The translations under genes were made by a program, and so were the position numbers. The notes under the pieces are model-generated. The model was not told the DNA's origin, made no database searches, and worked only from the letters and a program-made list of their open reading frames with translations. This document shows, one piece after another, positions 62,901-64,000 of a stretch of DNA of 64,000 nucleotides. The DNA comes from Prinia subflava (lineage: Eukaryota > Chordata > Aves > Passeriformes > Cisticolidae). The stretch's first letter is position 1; every line of letters begins with the position of its first letter. The stretch covers positions 16,077,501 through 16,141,500 of the forward strand of contig NC_086259.1 of NCBI RefSeq assembly GCF_021018805.1, read 5' to 3'.

Positions 62901-64000
62901 GGGGGGAGGAAAGGGAAGATATAGGCTAGTCAACTAAACTACTGTCTGCCCTCATTATTTCAATTCGGGGACTGACAGTACAAGACTTAATATTACAATA
63001 AAGCAAAACTGGTGTCAGCAAAAAAAAAAGTTTCGATGACACACTGATATGGAACACTATGATACACTGGTAAAAACTATGTGAAAACCAGAAACACATA
63101 AGACTGCAATTTAATCTTTTTATTTGAAATATAAATATTGTTACTATCAAGTTTGACAGTATAGAAAATGTGTGCCCTGCAGCCTTCTGACAAAACAAAA
63201 TTTATATTTAAAACTTCCTGAAATAATGCCTTTCATATGTGGAGTTTTGTCACATTGCAGCGGCTCTGAGCCTACCTTATGGTCCTGCACCTTTAATTAT
63301 TTTATGCCTAGAAGACACATTTTAAATAGAAGAGGCGGGTTACAAGAGTTTTGACAGCTGTGGATGATTAAAATACTGACAACATGCACTATATAAAATT
63401 CCCTGAGGTTTTAGCTGGGTACTCACGCGAAAGTTAGCGATTGGATTCCCTCCCCCCACCAAATCCCACCAGCAGGAAATGTTCATATCCCTGGCCTGGT
63501 ACCCCTTCTCTCTTTAGGCAGAGAGGCAAACCCCCCCCTCCATTTTTTGCCCTTTTTTTTTTAATATCTCAAGGCCACATACTTGAAAATTGGTCAACAA
63601 ATTTGATTTAGTAATCTGTTCCCTTTTAACAAATGTGCAGCCAGGTTTCATGGCCAGCTGTTCTGTATCAATGCATGAATGGAGGGAAGGGAAACCATTT
63701 AAAACATGTGAATGGTTTTAGGTTTTATTTTCATCAAACCCCTTTACAGGAGTGTTATAACTCGGTGCTAATTTTCTGGCCTCTTGACCTACATGTTTGG
63801 GTTGTGCAAAATATTATATTATGAGAGAATAAGAGCGCTCCCCAGTTCAGAAAAAACCTAAAGTGCATTCCTAGCCTTAGCTCTGGCAGCTGCCTCCTGA
63901 CTTCCTACACTTGAGTTATAAGGTTTGGATAAACTGGGATCCTACCCCTTAAGTTCTTAGAATTAAAAGCTGCATATGAAATAATATTAATTACACTGAC
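59980..64000. other. Gene-free non-coding segment to the window end
   Basis: Unique AT-rich sequence with short homopolymers (T8 near 60,470, A9 near 63,020, G7 near 62,900) and a short CA tract near 62,780. The part 63,355-63,460 keeps CpGs (ACTCACGCGAAAGTTAGCGATTG near 63,420) next to AATAATAA/TTTAAAT-type words and might be conserved. No exon, RNA gene or transposon recognised. Confidence 0.5.

Overview
This window reads as non-coding DNA from a vertebrate nuclear genome. It has no prokaryotic gene packing, no ribosome-binding sites and no long open frames outside tandem repeats. It is AT-rich, poor in CpG, and carries A/T homopolymers, CA/TA microsatellites and two GC-rich minisatellites. 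I recognise no Alu, B1, tRNA-type SINE, L1 or intact CR1. That, with the GC-rich minisatellites in otherwise sparse DNA, makes a bird the most likely source (inference, roughly 60%). A reptile or another repeat-poor vertebrate region remains possible. I recognise no protein-coding exon, tRNA, rRNA or snRNA, so the window is best read as part of a gene desert or a very large intron.

Layout. 1-21.69 kb: unique AT-rich sequence with scattered small GC-rich patches, a 24-bp triplet repeat (7628-7699), A/T runs, and blocks that look like conserved non-coding elements (6420-6740, 8880-9150). 21,695-22,252: a minisatellite of nine 62-bp units. 22.25-35.4 kb: unique sequence with a perfect 20-bp palindrome, a possible solo LTR near 31.4-31.87 kb and a strong small hairpin at 35.09 kb. 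35,426-35,525: a TG/TA microsatellite. 35,873-36,428: a G-rich minisatellite built from a 13-bp head with or without an 18-bp tail. 36,740-37,160: the best enhancer-like block, rich in homeodomain cores. 37.2-56.8 kb: unique AT-rich DNA with octamer-bearing and homeodomain-rich AT blocks and a purine-rich strand at 46.4-46.7 kb. 56,791-59,700: a 148-bp segment present twice (about 96% identical, no gaps), one copy bounded by 29-bp direct repeats and the other joined to a conserved-looking block. 59.7-64 kb: unique sequence with a 21-bp doublet.

No genes can be said to work together here. If the window has a function it is probably cis-regulatory. I found no convincing undescribed gene system. 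The observation most worth a second look is the apparent templated copy of part of a putative regulatory element (56,791-57,018 from 59,291-59,438). The two structured minisatellites, whose repeat lengths leave several reading frames open, come next.
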